This document shows positions 7,884 to 17,284 of a stretch of DNA of 64,000 nt, in pieces. Every line of letters starts with the position of its first letter. The stretch's first letter is position 1. Under the pieces are notes generated by a model. That model was not told the origin of the DNA, ran no database searches, and was given only the letters and a program-made list of their open reading frames with translations. Source of the DNA: Puia dinghuensis (GTDB lineage: Bacteria > Bacteroidota > Bacteroidia > Chitinophagales > Chitinophagaceae). The stretch lies in NCBI RefSeq assembly GCF_014642875.1, contig NZ_BMJC01000001.1, forward strand, positions 291,335 to 355,334, given 5' to 3'. The position numbers and the translations under genes were made by a program.

Positions 7884-8422
7884 TCGGTGGATACCTGGGG
7901 GGACGGCGTGTCAACCCGCCGGCGAAGATGCCCTATACCCGGCCGACGACGGATATTGCAAAAGAAGGGCTTTTTAACATCCTGGAGAACAACCTCGATC
8001 TTGCTGCGCTGCGGACCCTCGATCTTTTCGGGGGTACGGGGAGCATCAGCTATGAATTAGCTTCGCGGGGGGTGACGGACCTCACTGTGGTGGAGAAAGA
8101 CCCCGCCATGTTCAGCTTTATCCAGAAGACCTCGAAGGAGCTGGGGCTTTCGACTATCTACAAGGTGGTTCGGATGGATGTGTTCAAATTCATCGAGCAG
8201 TGTACGGAGACTTTCGATCTGATCTTTGCAGGGCCGCCCTATGCGCTGGACACGATCGACGAGCTGCCCAAACTGGTCGTGAGCCGCGGGTTGCTGACCG
8301 AGGATGGGTGGTTTATCCTTGAGCATACGCCGCGTAACCACTATGAGGGGTATCCGCTGTTTGTGACGCAGCGGAATTATGGGACGACGGTGTTCTCTAT
8401 TTTTGTGAACAAGAAAAGTTGA
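7874..8422 (+). CDS. rsmD: 16S rRNA (guanine966-N2)-methyltransferase, RsmD type
   Basis: A 182-aa SAM-dependent methyltransferase that modifies G966 of 16S rRNA in the small subunit. The RsmD N-terminus MRVIGGYLGGRRV, the TRPTTDIAKEGLFNIL segment and the SAM-binding DLFGGTGSISYEL (from residue 50) are clear. The usual catalytic D/NPPY motif reads GPPY here (residues 120-123, codon ggg), a change at a key position. The rest of the fold looks intact and the length is normal, so the gene is not otherwise broken. It overlaps the DUF3822 gene, and bioD begins 1 nt after its stop. Confidence 0.88.
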   Translation: MRVIGGYLGGRRVNPPAKMPYTRPTTDIAKEGLFNILENNLDLAALRTLDLFGGTGSISYELASRGVTDLTVVEKDPAMFSFIQKTSKELGLSTIYKVVRMDVFKFIEQCTETFDLIFAGPPYALDTIDELPKLVVSRGLLTEDGWFILEHTPRNHYEGYPLFVTQRNYGTTVFSIFVNKKS

Positions 8423-8423
8423 G

Positions 8424-9083
8424 ATGAATCCTTTTTTTATAACAGGTATCGGTACGGGGGTTGGCAAGACGCTGGCTGCGGCCATTGTCGCCGAGGCTTT
8501 GGGTGCTTATTACTGGAAGCCGGTGCAGGCGGGTTTTGATGAGGGGACGGATGCGCAGTGGGTGGGCGCGCGGCTTAGTAACAGCGAACGGGTGCTGCCG
8601 GAGGCGTATATGCTGAAGCTGCCGGCATCTCCGCATATTGCAGCACGGGAGGAGGGGATGCTCATCAGAGTGGAGGATATCGCTGCGCAGCTGCCTGCCG
8701 TCCGGCCGCTTGTCGTGGAGGGGGCAGGGGGATTACTGGTGCCGTTGAATGACCGGGAATTCATGGCCGACCTCGCGCTGCGGCTGGATGCGACCGTCAT
8801 CCTGGTGAGCCGTAATTATCTTGGCAGCATCAATCATTCGCTGCTGACGGCGGAGGTCTGCCGGATGCGGGGTGTGAAGGTTGCGGGTTGGATCTTTAAC
8901 GATCAATACGGGCATTATGAGCAGGAGATCGCCGAATGGAGCGGGTTGCCGGTGCTTGGGTCGGTGCCGTTCGCTCCGTCGCCTGACCGGGAGTTCGTTC
9001 GGGCCCAGGCGGCGCGATTGAGACCAAATTTGATGTATCTTTATGAAAGGCATCCTGGTGCCGTCGAAACCGATGAATTTTAA
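8424..9083 (+). CDS. bioD: Dethiobiotin synthetase
   Basis: A 219-aa P-loop enzyme of biotin synthesis that carboxylates 7,8-diaminopelargonate to dethiobiotin using ATP. The P-loop GIGTGVGKT spans residues 8-16, followed by YWKPVQAG, the LPASPHIAA substrate segment and VVEGAGGLLVPL. The order and length fit BioD. It starts 1 nt after rsmD and ends inside the start of lpxK (11-bp overlap). No other bio gene is in the window, so the pathway must be encoded elsewhere. Confidence 0.92.
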   Translation: MNPFFITGIGTGVGKTLAAAIVAEALGAYYWKPVQAGFDEGTDAQWVGARLSNSERVLPEAYMLKLPASPHIAAREEGMLIRVEDIAAQLPAVRPLVVEGAGGLLVPLNDREFMADLALRLDATVILVSRNYLGSINHSLLTAEVCRMRGVKVAGWIFNDQYGHYEQEIAEWSGLPVLGSVPFAPSPDREFVRAQAARLRPNLMYLYERHPGAVETDEF

Positions 9084-10140
9084 TATCCCATTGTTGAGGC
9101 CGATTCGTATTCTATTGTTCCCTTTTTCCCTTGTTTATGCTCTCGTCGTAAAAGTCCGCAACTGGTGTTTTGATAAGAAGATATTTACTTCAACCTCTTT
9201 CAATCTCCCCATCATTTGTGTTGGAAACCTGGCCGTTGGCGGCACGGGGAAGTCGCCGATGGTGGAACTGCTTATCCGGATGTTGAAAGACCGGTATGCC
9301 ATCGCGGTGCTGAGCAGGGGGTATAAGCGTAAGACCAGGGGATATGCGCTGGCCGGCGAATCGACCACGGCGCTGGACATCGGTGACGAGCCGATGCAAT
9401 TCCATAGTAAATTCCCCGATGTAGCGGTGGCAGTGGGGGAAGAGCGGATCGTAGCGATACCCCAGCTGCTGCACGACCGGCCCGGGACCCGGGCGATCAT
9501 CCTGGATGATGCTTTTCAGCACCGGGCGGTGAAGGCGGGACTCAATGTGCTGTTGACGGACTATTCCAATCTTTTTACACGGGATTGGTGGCTGCCGAGC
9601 GGTGATTTGCGGGATGCGCCATCGAGCTATCGCCGGGCCGATATCATCGTCGTCACCAAATGCCCCGAAGCCATGGATGAAGATCAGCGCCGGGCCATTG
9701 AGATAGAGATCGATCCGAAGCCGCATCAGCAGATCTTCTTTTCGACGATTAGCTATGGGACACCGTACCATATTACCCGGCAGACGGCGGGGGTGGTGAA
9801 TGAGGAAGTGGAAGTCCTGCTGGTGACCGGCATTGCCAACCCGGCGCCGCTGAAACGGTGGTTGAACGAGCATTCCAGGACGTATTATGAGTTGGCTTAC
9901 AGCGATCATCATATCTTCACGATCGATGATCTGCAGGCGATGATCAGGCGATTCACCGGGATTACTGCCGGGAAGAAGCTGATCCTCACCACGGAGAAGG
10001 ATGCGGTGCGGCTGATAAAATTCAAACAGGAGCTGGAAGACTGGCCTATTTATGTTTTGCCGATCAGCCCCGGGTTCCTGTTTGGAGAGGAAGACCGCTT
10101 TGCCAATGTGATTACAACATTTATCAATGAATTCAAATGA
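9073..10140 (+). CDS. lpxK: Tetraacyldisaccharide 4'-kinase
   Basis: A 355-aa inner-membrane-associated kinase that adds the 4'-phosphate to the lipid A precursor. An N-terminal hydrophobic helix (IRILLFPFSLVYALVV, residues 11-26) is followed by the Walker A motif VGNLAVGGTGKSP (about 50-62). The LSRGYKRKTRG segment and ILDDAFQHRAV, which carries the DDxxQH signature, follow. ATG 9073 (MNFNIPLLRP) fits the family; an earlier in-frame ATG at 9043 lies inside bioD. The stop overlaps the rnr start as ATGA. It marks the organism as making lipid A. Confidence 0.93.
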   Translation: MNFNIPLLRPIRILLFPFSLVYALVVKVRNWCFDKKIFTSTSFNLPIICVGNLAVGGTGKSPMVELLIRMLKDRYAIAVLSRGYKRKTRGYALAGESTTALDIGDEPMQFHSKFPDVAVAVGEERIVAIPQLLHDRPGTRAIILDDAFQHRAVKAGLNVLLTDYSNLFTRDWWLPSGDLRDAPSSYRRADIIVVTKCPEAMDEDQRRAIEIEIDPKPHQQIFFSTISYGTPYHITRQTAGVVNEEVEVLLVTGIANPAPLKRWLNEHSRTYYELAYSDHHIFTIDDLQAMIRRFTGITAGKKLILTTEKDAVRLIKFKQELEDWPIYVLPISPGFLFGEEDRFANVITTFINEFK

Positions 10141-12230
10141 AAAACAAGAAGAAGAGTAAGAAGAAGGCTGTCGCCGACACCGCCCATCTGTATGAGGGCC
10201 GATTGGATGTCACGCGCAGCGGAATGGGTTTTGTCATCATAGAAGGTCGTGACCAGGACATCCTGGTGCGGCCGGCGGATTTCCATACGGCCCTGCATGG
10301 GGATACCGTGCGGGTGCGTGTAGTGAGTGCGGGCGGCCGGAGTGGCCGGGCACAGGGAGAGGTGACGGAAGTCGTGGAACGTAAGCAATTGGAGTTTTTG
10401 GGACGGATAGAGATCAGTCAATCCTTTGCTTTTTTTATCGCCGATAGTGATAAACCGATGCCGGATATCTATGTGCCGCTGTCGAAGCTCAACGGAGCCA
10501 CGAACAACGACAAGGTGATCGTCAAGATAGTCGAATGGGAGAAGAATAAGAAGCCGCAGGGCGAAGTAGTGCAGGTGATGGACAAGAGCGACGAGAATGA
10601 CCAGGCGATGAAAGAGTTGCTGCTGGAGAATGGTTTTCCCATCTTTTTCCCCGAGAATGTGCTGGAAGAGTCCGAGCGGCTGCCCGATCTTATCCCGGGG
10701 GCGGAGATTGCCAAACGCCGGGATATGCGGAGCGTTCTCACCTTTACGATCGACCCTGTCGATGCCAAGGACTTTGACGATGCGATCTCCATCCGCCACC
10801 TGGACAAGGGGGAACTGGAGATCGGGATACATATCGCCGATGTCAGCTATTACGTGGAGCCTGAGACGGCGCTGGACAAGGAAGCCTATACCCGCGCGAC
10901 CTCCGTTTACCTGCCGGACAGGGTGAATCCCATGTTGCCGGAGCGGATCTCGAATGAGCTTTGTTCTCTGCGGCCGCATGAGGATAAGCTGACCTTTTCC
11001 GCCATCTTCCGGATGACGCCGAAAGGCGATGTGAAAGCATCATGGCTGGGCCGGACGGTGATCCATTCCGACCACCGGTTTACGTATGAAGAGGTGCAGG
11101 AGATCATCGATCAGCAGACGGGGTTGTATCAGCCGGAGATCGGGTTGCTGAACGACATCGCCCAGCGGCTGCGCAAGCACCGTTTCCGGAAAGGCGCCAT
11201 CAATTTTTCATCAGCCGAAGTGCGGTTCAAGCTGGATGAAAAGGGAAAGCCCATCGGCATCGTCGTAAAAGAAAGCAAGGAGTCGCATCAGCTGGTGGAA
11301 GAGTTTATGTTGTTGGCCAATCGCAATGTCGCGGAGGCGGTGGGCAAGATAAAAGTGAACAAGAAGCCCCTTCCTTTTCCCTACCGGGTGCATGATACTC
11401 CTGACAAGGAAAAGCTGTTGCCTTTTGTGGAGTTTGCCAAAAAATACGGGCATGTCTTCGACATCCAGTCGCCGCAGGCCATTGCCCGGTCGTTCAACCA
11501 GATGTTGCAGGATGTACAAGGCAGGCCCGAGCAGCATGTGCTGGAGCAGCTGGGCATCCGTACGATGGCCAAGGCGATCTATACGACGGAGAATATCGGC
11601 CATTATGGCCTGGGATTCGAACATTACTGCCACTTTACATCGCCCATCCGTCGTTATCCTGATGTGCTGGTGCACAGGGTATTGCAGGAAGTGCTGGATG
11701 GAAAGATCGAGCCGGACAAGAAAATGGAAGCGAAGTGTAAACAATCCAGCGAGCGGGAGCGGGCCGCGATGGAGAGCGAGCGTGCGGCGGGCAAGTACAA
11801 GCAGGTGGAATACATGCAGAATTTCCTGGGGGATGAATTTGAAGGGGTGATCAGCGGGGTGGCTTCCTTTGGGTTCTGGGTAGAAACGGTGGAGCATAAG
11901 TGTGAGGGGCTGGTGAGTATCAACAGTCTTCTGGAGTATGATGATTTCCGGCATATCGAGAGCGATTATGCGTTGGTGGGCCGGCGAAGCGGACGGCAAT
12001 TCCGCATGGGCGACAAGGTTACCATCAAGGTGGTGGCTGCCAACCTGACCAAGCGGCAGCTGGACTATGAATGGGTGATCACGTCGGCGGAGAAAGAGGC
12101 TGTCCGGGGCGGGCTGGAAATAGCCGCGGGGGACGGACAGGAGGGGCATGCGGCAAAACGCAAGACCGCGCGCCGGAAACCGGGCGCTGGAAAACCGGCG
12201 ACGAAGCACGGGCGAAAGAAAAAGAAATAA
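10137..12230 (+). CDS. rnr: Ribonuclease R
   Basis: A 697-aa 3'-5' exoribonuclease that degrades structured RNA. A lysine-rich start is followed by cold-shock/OB domains (about residues 15-160). The RNB catalytic domain carries the Asp cluster in DPVDAKDFDDAISI (from residue 206). A C-terminal S1 domain (FEGVISGVASFGFWVE) is followed by a very basic Lys/Arg tail. The domain order and length match RNase R rather than RNase II. It begins within the lpxK stop (ATGA), and the prenyl synthase starts 9 nt later. Confidence 0.95.
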   Translation: MKNKKKSKKKAVADTAHLYEGRLDVTRSGMGFVIIEGRDQDILVRPADFHTALHGDTVRVRVVSAGGRSGRAQGEVTEVVERKQLEFLGRIEISQSFAFFIADSDKPMPDIYVPLSKLNGATNNDKVIVKIVEWEKNKKPQGEVVQVMDKSDENDQAMKELLLENGFPIFFPENVLEESERLPDLIPGAEIAKRRDMRSVLTFTIDPVDAKDFDDAISIRHLDKGELEIGIHIADVSYYVEPETALDKEAYTRATSVYLPDRVNPMLPERISNELCSLRPHEDKLTFSAIFRMTPKGDVKASWLGRTVIHSDHRFTYEEVQEIIDQQTGLYQPEIGLLNDIAQRLRKHRFRKGAINFSSAEVRFKLDEKGKPIGIVVKESKESHQLVEEFMLLANRNVAEAVGKIKVNKKPLPFPYRVHDTPDKEKLLPFVEFAKKYGHVFDIQSPQAIARSFNQMLQDVQGRPEQHVLEQLGIRTMAKAIYTTENIGHYGLGFEHYCHFTSPIRRYPDVLVHRVLQEVLDGKIEPDKKMEAKCKQSSERERAAMESERAAGKYKQVEYMQNFLGDEFEGVISGVASFGFWVETVEHKCEGLVSINSLLEYDDFRHIESDYALVGRRSGRQFRMGDKVTIKVVAANLTKRQLDYEWVITSAEKEAVRGGLEIAAGDGQEGHAAKRKTARRKPGAGKPATKHGRKKKK

Positions 12231-12239
12231 ACTATTATT

Positions 12240-13205
12240 ATGCACAGTTTTGAAGAATTGTCCGCTGCCTTTGCAACCCGGTTTGCCAGCCGGCATTTCC
12301 CAGACCATCCTGCCAGTCTTTACGATCCCGCCGTCTATTTTCTCGACCTGGGTGGGAAAAGGATACGACCGGTGCTTTGCCTGATGGGCAATGAACTATT
12401 TGGACCTATCGAGGACGATGCATGGCAACTGGCGATAGCGCTGGAGCTTTTTCACAATTTTACGCTTATCCATGACGATATTATGGACAGGGCCCCGCTG
12501 CGCCGGGGGATGCCAACCGTCCATGCCAAATATGGGTCTTCTACGGCCATCCTCAGCGGCGATGTGATGCTGGTGGTGGGGTATGATTATATCAGCCGGA
12601 TCCAGTCGTCGCATATCCGGCGCATCCTGCAATTGTATAACCAGACGGCTGTCAAGGTGTGTGAAGGGCAGCAGCTGGATATGGATTTCGAGGGGCGCGA
12701 GCAGGTGACGCTGGACGAGTATTTACAGATGATAGAGCTAAAGACCTCCGTGCTTCTGGCCGCCAGCCTGCAGATCGGGTCGATCCTTGGCGGCGCGGGT
12801 CTTAATAACCAGCAGACCATTTACCAGTTTGGGATCAACCTGGGGCTGGCTTTCCAGATACAAGACGATTACCTGGACTGTTATGGGGATGCGTCGAAGT
12901 TTGGCAAGCAGGTGGGCGGAGATATTGTCGCAGGCAAAAAGACCTTTTTGCTGATCAAGACCCTCGAAGTGGCCAGCGAGGCGCAGCGCCGCGAGATAAA
13001 GGCATTGGAGCAGGCGTCGCCCGACGAGAAGGTGGCCGGGATGCTGCGGATCTACCAGGCCTGCGGGGTGGACAGTTGGGTGCGGGAATTGAAGGAGCAC
13101 TATCGCCAGGAGGCGTATCGCAGCCTGGAGGATATTGCGGTGTTGTCAAAGCGGAAGGAGCCGTTGCAGCATCTGGTGGACCTGTTGCTGTCGAGGGACC
13201 ATTAG
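12240..13205 (+). CDS. Polyprenyl diphosphate synthase (short-chain type)
   Basis: A 321-aa trans-prenyltransferase that condenses IPP with allylic diphosphates. The two aspartate-rich motifs are DDIMD (residues 79-83) and DDYLD (209-213), with LGGKRIRPVL at 37-46 and GKKTFLLIKTLE towards the end. An aromatic residue (Phe74) five positions before the first motif suggests a short product such as FPP or GGPP, but chain length cannot be fixed from sequence alone. It is the last gene of the DUF3822-to-rnr operon. Its 3' end overlaps the convergent DUF695 gene by 4 bp. Confidence 0.88.
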   Translation: MHSFEELSAAFATRFASRHFPDHPASLYDPAVYFLDLGGKRIRPVLCLMGNELFGPIEDDAWQLAIALELFHNFTLIHDDIMDRAPLRRGMPTVHAKYGSSTAILSGDVMLVVGYDYISRIQSSHIRRILQLYNQTAVKVCEGQQLDMDFEGREQVTLDEYLQMIELKTSVLLAASLQIGSILGGAGLNNQQTIYQFGINLGLAFQIQDDYLDCYGDASKFGKQVGGDIVAGKKTFLLIKTLEVASEAQRREIKALEQASPDEKVAGMLRIYQACGVDSWVRELKEHYRQEAYRSLEDIAVLSKRKEPLQHLVDLLLSRDH

Positions 13206-14311
13206 ACGGGAGCAGACTGAAAACGGCTCATGGTGCGCCAGTATTTGTCCTTATAGATCTCATATGAGCAGGATAATTCCTTTTTCCAGGCTTCTATCAA
13301 TTCCTGCACTGTCGCGGAGGCGGTCCTGAATTCCCGGCAGGCAAGATAGATCTCGGTTGTCCCTTTACCGGTATGCCTTCCCAGGCATAGGTAACCCGCA
13401 CCGTCTGTGAGTTGGGCCGTCAGGTCGTTCTGGAACCTGTTCATGGCCTCATAGTGTTTCTTATCGGGTAGGCCATTATTGCCATTGCTCCGGGTCTTTT
13501 CATAATCGATGGTGATCACTGTCATCCAGGGGTGCGAAGCTTTTGCATCCCAGTCGAGGATATGCGTATTGATGGTAGCGATAGAAACAAATCCGTCTTT
13601 GTCCTTTCCTTCGAAGACGGCATGTCCATCATTTTCCGTGTCATGACGGATGCCCTCGTATCTTTCCACGAACTCTTTTTCTTTCCACAGGAGGAAATCG
13701 ATCAGTTTTTCCATGGGGATCAATTCCTCGTTGCCGGGTTGTGGACCCGTTACGTGGAGGTTGTCGATGAGAGTGGCGGCGTTTAATTCCCCGAGCAGGG
13801 TATCCAGGTAGAGCAGGCAACCGTGGGTGATGGACTGCCGGTTGTCCTCCCCGAAATCTTCATGGACCATGGTAAGGTCGATCTCATCGGGGAATTGCGG
13901 GTCATCTTTATAGAAAAACCGGATGCTTTCGCTGCCAAATATGGTACCGTACATTTCTATCCGGCAGCCGGCGCCGGTGGAGGGCTTCAGGGCCGTGAAT
14001 TTCCAGTGGGGAAGGGTGGGGGCGGCGGCGATGAGCTTTTCCACGAAGACGAATGTCTTGATATCGCCCTCTGCGCTGATGACCAGTTCGGCCGTTGTAT
14101 CATCAGACATCCCGGTTTCACAGAAGAACCGTGGGTTCAGGACATGAAGCCGGGGGATCACTTTGTCCAGGAAACGGCCGCTGATGCTGTGGCTGTCCAT
14201 GGTTTTTATGGTGCCATAGAAGGCCTGTTCGTTGCGGAGGAACCAGGTCCAAAAGTCTTCGATGGTGGCCGGAGCGGCTTTTTTGCCGAACAGTTTTTGG
14301 AAGAAATTCAT
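13202..14311 (-). CDS. DUF695 domain protein
   Basis: A 369-aa soluble protein with no signal peptide. The C-terminal third (from about residue 240) matches DUF695: PWMTVITIDYEKT, GLPDKKHYEAMNRFQNDL, YLCLGRHTGKGTTEIYLACREF. The N-terminal two thirds look like a separate domain of unknown type. ATG 14311 (MNFFQKLFGKK) is chosen; an upstream in-frame ATG at 14404 would run through the divergent permease start. The function is unknown. Confidence 0.75.
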   Translation of the reverse strand: MNFFQKLFGKKAAPATIEDFWTWFLRNEQAFYGTIKTMDSHSISGRFLDKVIPRLHVLNPRFFCETGMSDDTTAELVISAEGDIKTFVFVEKLIAAAPTLPHWKFTALKPSTGAGCRIEMYGTIFGSESIRFFYKDDPQFPDEIDLTMVHEDFGEDNRQSITHGCLLYLDTLLGELNAATLIDNLHVTGPQPGNEELIPMEKLIDFLLWKEKEFVERYEGIRHDTENDGHAVFEGKDKDGFVSIATINTHILDWDAKASHPWMTVITIDYEKTRSNGNNGLPDKKHYEAMNRFQNDLTAQLTDGAGYLCLGRHTGKGTTEIYLACREFRTASATVQELIEAWKKELSCSYEIYKDKYWRTMSRFQSAPV

Positions 14312-14373
14312 AGTGTGGAAGATCGGTTTTTTTAGCCAAATTTCGCTAATTTCCCCCCTTAATTGCTTAATCA

Positions 14374-16131
14374 ATGTCCAATTCGCTTTTCCGCAAAAAA
14401 TCATTAGAGAGCATTGTGAAAGATAGTGCAGACGGGTTGTCGGATGGACATGGCAGCAGTGGACTGACCAAGGTGTTGAATGTCCGCGACCTGACCTTTA
14501 TGGGTATTGCGGCTGTCGTGGGGGCGGGTATTTTCTCGACGATCGGGGCGGCGGCGTATGATGGGGGGCCGGGCATCTCCCTGCTTTTTATCCTTACGGC
14601 GGTGACCTGTGGGTTCTCCGCCCTTTGTTACGCGGAATTCGCGAGCCGGGTCCCTATTGCGGGGAGTGCCTATACGTATGCATATGTTGCCTTTGGGGAA
14701 GTGGTCGCCTGGATCATCGGTTGGGCGTTGATACTGGAATATGCTATCGGCAATATCGTAGTGGCCATCGCCTGGAGCGGTTATTTCAATAATTTATTGC
14801 TGGGTTTTCATATTCACCTGCCGGGGTGGATGCTCATCGATCCCGGGACGGCCAAAACTGCTTTCCTGTCGGCACAGCATACCCTTGCGCAGGGGGGCGT
14901 GCTGGGTGAGAGCGCCCGCGCGGCCATCCAAACCTGGAATAGTGCACCGGTGATCGGCGGGAGGCATATCTTCATGAACATCCCGGCCTTTATCATCGTC
15001 TGTATCATTGCCTGGATCACCTATATCGGCATCCGGGAGAGTAAGAAGACCACCAATTTTATGGTGATCTTCAAGATCGCGGTGGTGATCCTGGTGATCA
15101 TTCTTGGGTTCTTTTTTGTCCAGCCGGCCAACTGGAGTCCTTTTCTGCCAAATGGGTTTGCGGGGGTGTTGAAGGGGGTGTCGGCGGTGTTCTATGCCTA
15201 TATCGGCTTCGATGCTATTTCCACAACGGCGGAGGAATGCACGGATGCGCAGCGCGATCTGCCCAAGGGCATGCTCTATTCGCTTGTGATATGTACGATA
15301 TTGTATATCCTCATCGCACTGGTGCTCACGGGGATGGTCAGCTATAAGGAGCTGATGGTGACCGACCCGCTGGCCTTTGTGTTCAACCGGGTGAATCAAA
15401 AGTGGATCGGGTACTTCATTTCCGCCAGCGCGGTGGTCGCTACTACCAGTGTGCTGCTGGTATTCCAGCTGGGGCAGCCCCGCATCTGGATGAGTATGAG
15501 CCGGGACGGGCTGTTGCCGAAGGCTTTCGGAATGATCCATCGCAAATATCATACGCCGTGGTTCTCTACGATCATCACGGGGATCATCGTTGCCGTGCCC
15601 ACCCTGTTTATGGACAGCGGACTGATGACGCAGCTGACCAGCATCGGCACGCTGTTCGCCTTTGTACTGGTCTCGTGGGGTGTGCTGGTGTTGCCGCGGA
15701 GTAACAGGGCGAGAGGGTTCAAGCTGCCGTATGTCAACGGGCGTTATATTGTTCCGGTTTGTTATGCCGCCTTTATTTTTCTTTTCCGTGAGCGGCTTGG
15801 CACGGCGTTTCAGCAGCTGTCCAAGGCGGGGTTGGAGGAGGTGCTTTTCCTGGTGTATACCGTGTTGGCGACGGGGTTTACAGTGGCCACCGTTATCCGA
15901 AAATATTCCGTCATCCCCGTCCTGGGGGTGCTGTTCTGCGCCTATCTGCTGATAGAGATCCCCGCTATTGCCTGGGAATGGTTCTTTGTATGGATGGGGA
16001 TCGGGCTGATCTTATATTTCTTTTATGGATACCGGAAGAGCCGGTTGACGGCGAAGCAGGTGCGGCGCGATGGTGCTGCGGAGGAGGGCGTGGGCCAGAA
16101 GGAGAAGCAAAACGGACCCCAGGTCCGTTGA
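14374..16131 (+). CDS. Amino-acid permease (APC superfamily, cationic amino-acid transporter-like)
   Basis: A 585-aa inner-membrane transporter with about twelve membrane segments. The first helix carries the APC signature FMGIAAVVGAGIFSTIG. It continues with YAEFASRVPIAGSAYTYAY, a conserved GFDAISTTAEE segment in helix 8, and RIWMSMSRDGLLP. This pattern is that of the YfnA/CAT group, which imports amino acids with protons. A periplasmic loop around residues 150-200 is long for the family. The C-terminus is a charged cytoplasmic tail. The substrate cannot be told from sequence. It is divergent from the DUF695 gene. Confidence 0.88.
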   Translation: MSNSLFRKKSLESIVKDSADGLSDGHGSSGLTKVLNVRDLTFMGIAAVVGAGIFSTIGAAAYDGGPGISLLFILTAVTCGFSALCYAEFASRVPIAGSAYTYAYVAFGEVVAWIIGWALILEYAIGNIVVAIAWSGYFNNLLLGFHIHLPGWMLIDPGTAKTAFLSAQHTLAQGGVLGESARAAIQTWNSAPVIGGRHIFMNIPAFIIVCIIAWITYIGIRESKKTTNFMVIFKIAVVILVIILGFFFVQPANWSPFLPNGFAGVLKGVSAVFYAYIGFDAISTTAEECTDAQRDLPKGMLYSLVICTILYILIALVLTGMVSYKELMVTDPLAFVFNRVNQKWIGYFISASAVVATTSVLLVFQLGQPRIWMSMSRDGLLPKAFGMIHRKYHTPWFSTIITGIIVAVPTLFMDSGLMTQLTSIGTLFAFVLVSWGVLVLPRSNRARGFKLPYVNGRYIVPVCYAAFIFLFRERLGTAFQQLSKAGLEEVLFLVYTVLATGFTVATVIRKYSVIPVLGVLFCAYLLIEIPAIAWEWFFVWMGIGLILYFFYGYRKSRLTAKQVRRDGAAEEGVGQKEKQNGPQVR

Positions 16132-16154
16132 CCGAAGGTCAATCATAAGCGGAT

Positions 16155-16196
16155 GTTGCGCGGAGGGCTATTTTCGACTGAGCCCGGACGCGCAAC
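16155..16196 (+). promoter_or_regulatory. Long imperfect hairpin upstream of the Smr-domain gene
   Basis: Outer arms GTTGCGCG (16155-16162) and CGCGCAAC (16189-16196) pair perfectly. Inner arms GGGCT (16165-16169) and AGCCC (16181-16185) continue the stem. It lies 23 nt after the permease stop and 9 nt before the next -7 box. It may end permease transcripts, though no real T tract follows, or act as an operator for the Smr gene. Confidence 0.5.
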
Positions 16197-16205
16197 ATAA
16201 TTTCG

Positions 16206-16213
16206 TAACTTTG
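16206..16213 (+). promoter_or_regulatory. -7 element TAACTTTG of the Smr-domain gene
   Basis: A perfect TAnnTTTG match ending 4 nt before the ATG at 16218, which predicts a leaderless transcript. No TTG is found at the usual -33 distance; that position is occupied by the hairpin described above. Confidence 0.5.
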
Positions 16214-16217
16214 CCGC

Positions 16218-17267
16218 ATGAAGTTCGAAGTCGGCGACAAGGTCGTCATTCAGCATTCCAATGATGAGGGGGAAGTAGTAGAGATCATCAATGACAAGAT
16301 GGTCCTGGTCGACGTGCGCGGGGTAAAATTTCCGGCGTATACGGATCAGCTGGATTTCCCTTATTTTAAGCGATTTACCGAAAAAAAGTTGGTTCCGCCC
16401 GAGAAGAAGCCCAAAAAATATGTCGATCAGCTGCCGCCCGAGAAGCCCGCGCCCGGTAAGAAGAAGGAGCGGATAGCGCAATTGGCCGAGGGGGTATGGC
16501 TGACTTTCCTGCCGGTTTTTGATACCGATGAATTCGGCGACGATGTGGTGGAGAGTCTGAAGATCTATCTTGTCAACAATACCCCGCTTGGGTATGGGTT
16601 CTCCTATCACCTCAGCTATTTTGGGGAGCGTGCCTTCGACCTGGACAACCAGCTTCCTGCAGGGGTGGATTTTTACCTGCATGATATTCCTTTTGCCAAT
16701 CTGAATGACAACCCGGTGTTCAACTGTGAGTATACGCTGCTCGTGCCGGACAAGATGCGGGCGGAGCATTATGAGACCTCACTGAAGCTGCGGGCCAAGC
16801 AGGTCTTCAGCCGGATAGAGGAGATCAAGAAGAAGGGGGAAGCGACCTTTTCCTTCAAGCTGTTCGATTCCTATCCCTTCCGCGAGGTGGAAGAGCCGGT
16901 GAATCCGCGGGGGCTTTTGTCGGGTTCGGGTTTCCGGATCTATGAGGCGTCACGGGCGCGGCAGCACCTGGAGCCGGCACGGTCTGAACTGGATCTGCAT
17001 GCGGAGAAGCTTACCGATAAGGCGGCTTCGCTGGATAATTTCGAGATATTGACGCTGCAGCTGCAGACGTTTGAAAAATACTTCGACCTGGCTGTTGCGC
17101 ATCATCTGCCGTCGATGATCGTCATCCATGGGGTGGGGACGGGGAAGCTTCGCGATGAGATACACGAGGAATTGCGGACGAAGCGGAATGTGAAGTCTTT
17201 TGTCAACCGGTATGATCCGCGGTATGGGTATGGGGCGACGGAGATATTCTTCCAATATGGGAAATAA
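16218..17267 (+). CDS. DUF2027 / Smr-domain protein
   Basis: A 349-aa cytoplasmic protein. The N-terminus MKFEVGDKVVIQHSNDEGEVVEI is a KOW/Tudor-like barrel. The middle (residues 100-220) is the DUF2027 beta domain typical of Bacteroidota. The C-terminus carries an Smr domain with IVIHGVGTGKLRDEIHEEL, containing the HGxGxG loop. Smr domains bind or nick branched DNA, or cut RNA; which applies here is unknown. It converges with the fibre-like gene after 17 bp. Confidence 0.85.
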   Translation: MKFEVGDKVVIQHSNDEGEVVEIINDKMVLVDVRGVKFPAYTDQLDFPYFKRFTEKKLVPPEKKPKKYVDQLPPEKPAPGKKKERIAQLAEGVWLTFLPVFDTDEFGDDVVESLKIYLVNNTPLGYGFSYHLSYFGERAFDLDNQLPAGVDFYLHDIPFANLNDNPVFNCEYTLLVPDKMRAEHYETSLKLRAKQVFSRIEEIKKKGEATFSFKLFDSYPFREVEEPVNPRGLLSGSGFRIYEASRARQHLEPARSELDLHAEKLTDKAASLDNFEILTLQLQTFEKYFDLAVAHHLPSMIVIHGVGTGKLRDEIHEELRTKRNVKSFVNRYDPRYGYGATEIFFQYGK

Positions 17268-17284
17268 TGTGTCAGCCGCCCGAA

